Shown: positions 28,799 to 28,945 of the stretch, piece by piece
Numbering within the stretch: the stretch's first letter is position 1
How the letters are laid out: each line of letters opens with the position of its first letter
Source: Chara braunii
Lineage: Eukaryota > Streptophyta > Charophyceae > Charales > Characeae
Length of the DNA stretch: 28,945 nt
Assembly (NCBI GenBank): GCA_003427395.1
Contig: BFEA01000337.1
Span: 101,922 to 130,866 of the forward strand
Reading direction: 5' to 3'
The notes under the pieces: model-generated
The model's input: only the letters and a program-made list of their open reading frames with translations
Database searches by the model: none
What the model was told of the DNA's origin: nothing
Position numbers and translations under genes: made by a program

Positions 28799-28945
28799 AG
28801 TAACCGGGGCGGTAACTGGGCGTCTTGGTAACCGGGGCGGTAACTGGGCGTCTTGGTAACCGGGGCGGTAACTGGGCGTCTTGGTAACCGGGGCCGTAAC
28901 TCTTGGTAACCGGGGCGGTAACTGGGCGTCTTGGTAACCGGGGCC
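28799..28945. repeat. 28-bp minisatellite running off the right edge
   Basis: The unit (TAACCGGGGCGGTAACTGGG plus CGTCTTGG) starts at 28801, 28829, 28857 and 28885. It then starts at 28907 after a 6-base loss in one unit, and at 28935. Copies are almost identical. The unit holds two inverted GGTAAC words. Confidence 0.97.

Noticed and set aside
1-28945. CRISPR array, prokaryotic operon or defence system
   Set aside because: Repeats here are tandem or transposon-type with no spacer structure, and all recognisable proteins are eukaryotic retroelement or IMP dehydrogenase.

Overview
This is a eukaryotic, plant-lineage nuclear window, and almost all of it is a graveyard of nested, decayed transposable elements. 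The organism is inferred from several things. The Ty3/gypsy proteins are of a plant or charophyte type, initiator-Met primer-binding sites are present, and one exon matches plant-type IMP dehydrogenase. Long CT/GA and GT microsatellites are common and no prokaryotic-style gene packing is visible. The retroelement style reminds me of charophyte genomes such as Chara, but that is an impression, not a proof.

Layout. 1-838: partial copy (A) of a GC-rich LTR-like repeat that recurs at 9270 (B) and 17401 (C). 1719-5484, minus strand: the front half of a Ty3/gypsy element, with a TATA-bearing LTR (4685-5484), a frameshifted gag with a 268-bp internal duplication, and a protease with a damaged active site. 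6746-6886: a small inverted-repeat element. 7425-8045: a diverged tandem array whose units start like a primer-binding site. 8158-8268: a U6 snRNA-like pseudogene. 8762-8860: a clean 33-codon exon of IMP dehydrogenase, the only credible host coding sequence. 9270-10442: LTR-like repeat B. 10540-12620: a minus-strand integrase split by a 1.5-kb hAT-type DNA transposon with near-perfect 8-bp target duplications. 12720-15350: a dispersed repeat (two copies) around another minus-strand integrase with its own duplication. 15351-17400: plus-strand RT-RNase H-integrase remains, with two more duplications. 17401-18490: repeat C. 18502-19525: second copy of the 4685-5484 LTR. 19526-22137: leaders and LTRs of what look like copia-type elements. 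22150-22662: a minus-strand RT fragment. 22840-22940 and 25543-25640: two more U6-like pseudogenes. 22962-23361: a 400-bp inverted-repeat element filled with a CT microsatellite. The rest holds tandem repeats, compound microsatellites, a small foldback element and a 28-bp minisatellite at the right edge.

No gene cluster or pathway is present, and none of the retroelements looks autonomous. I do not see an undescribed biochemical system. The unusual signals are structural. Short tandem duplications recur inside element coding sequence. Three U6-derived sequences occur within 18 kb. The A/B/C repeat carries an array of hairpins. The hAT insertion can be dated relative to its target. A conserved IMP dehydrogenase exon sits inside this TE-rich tract.
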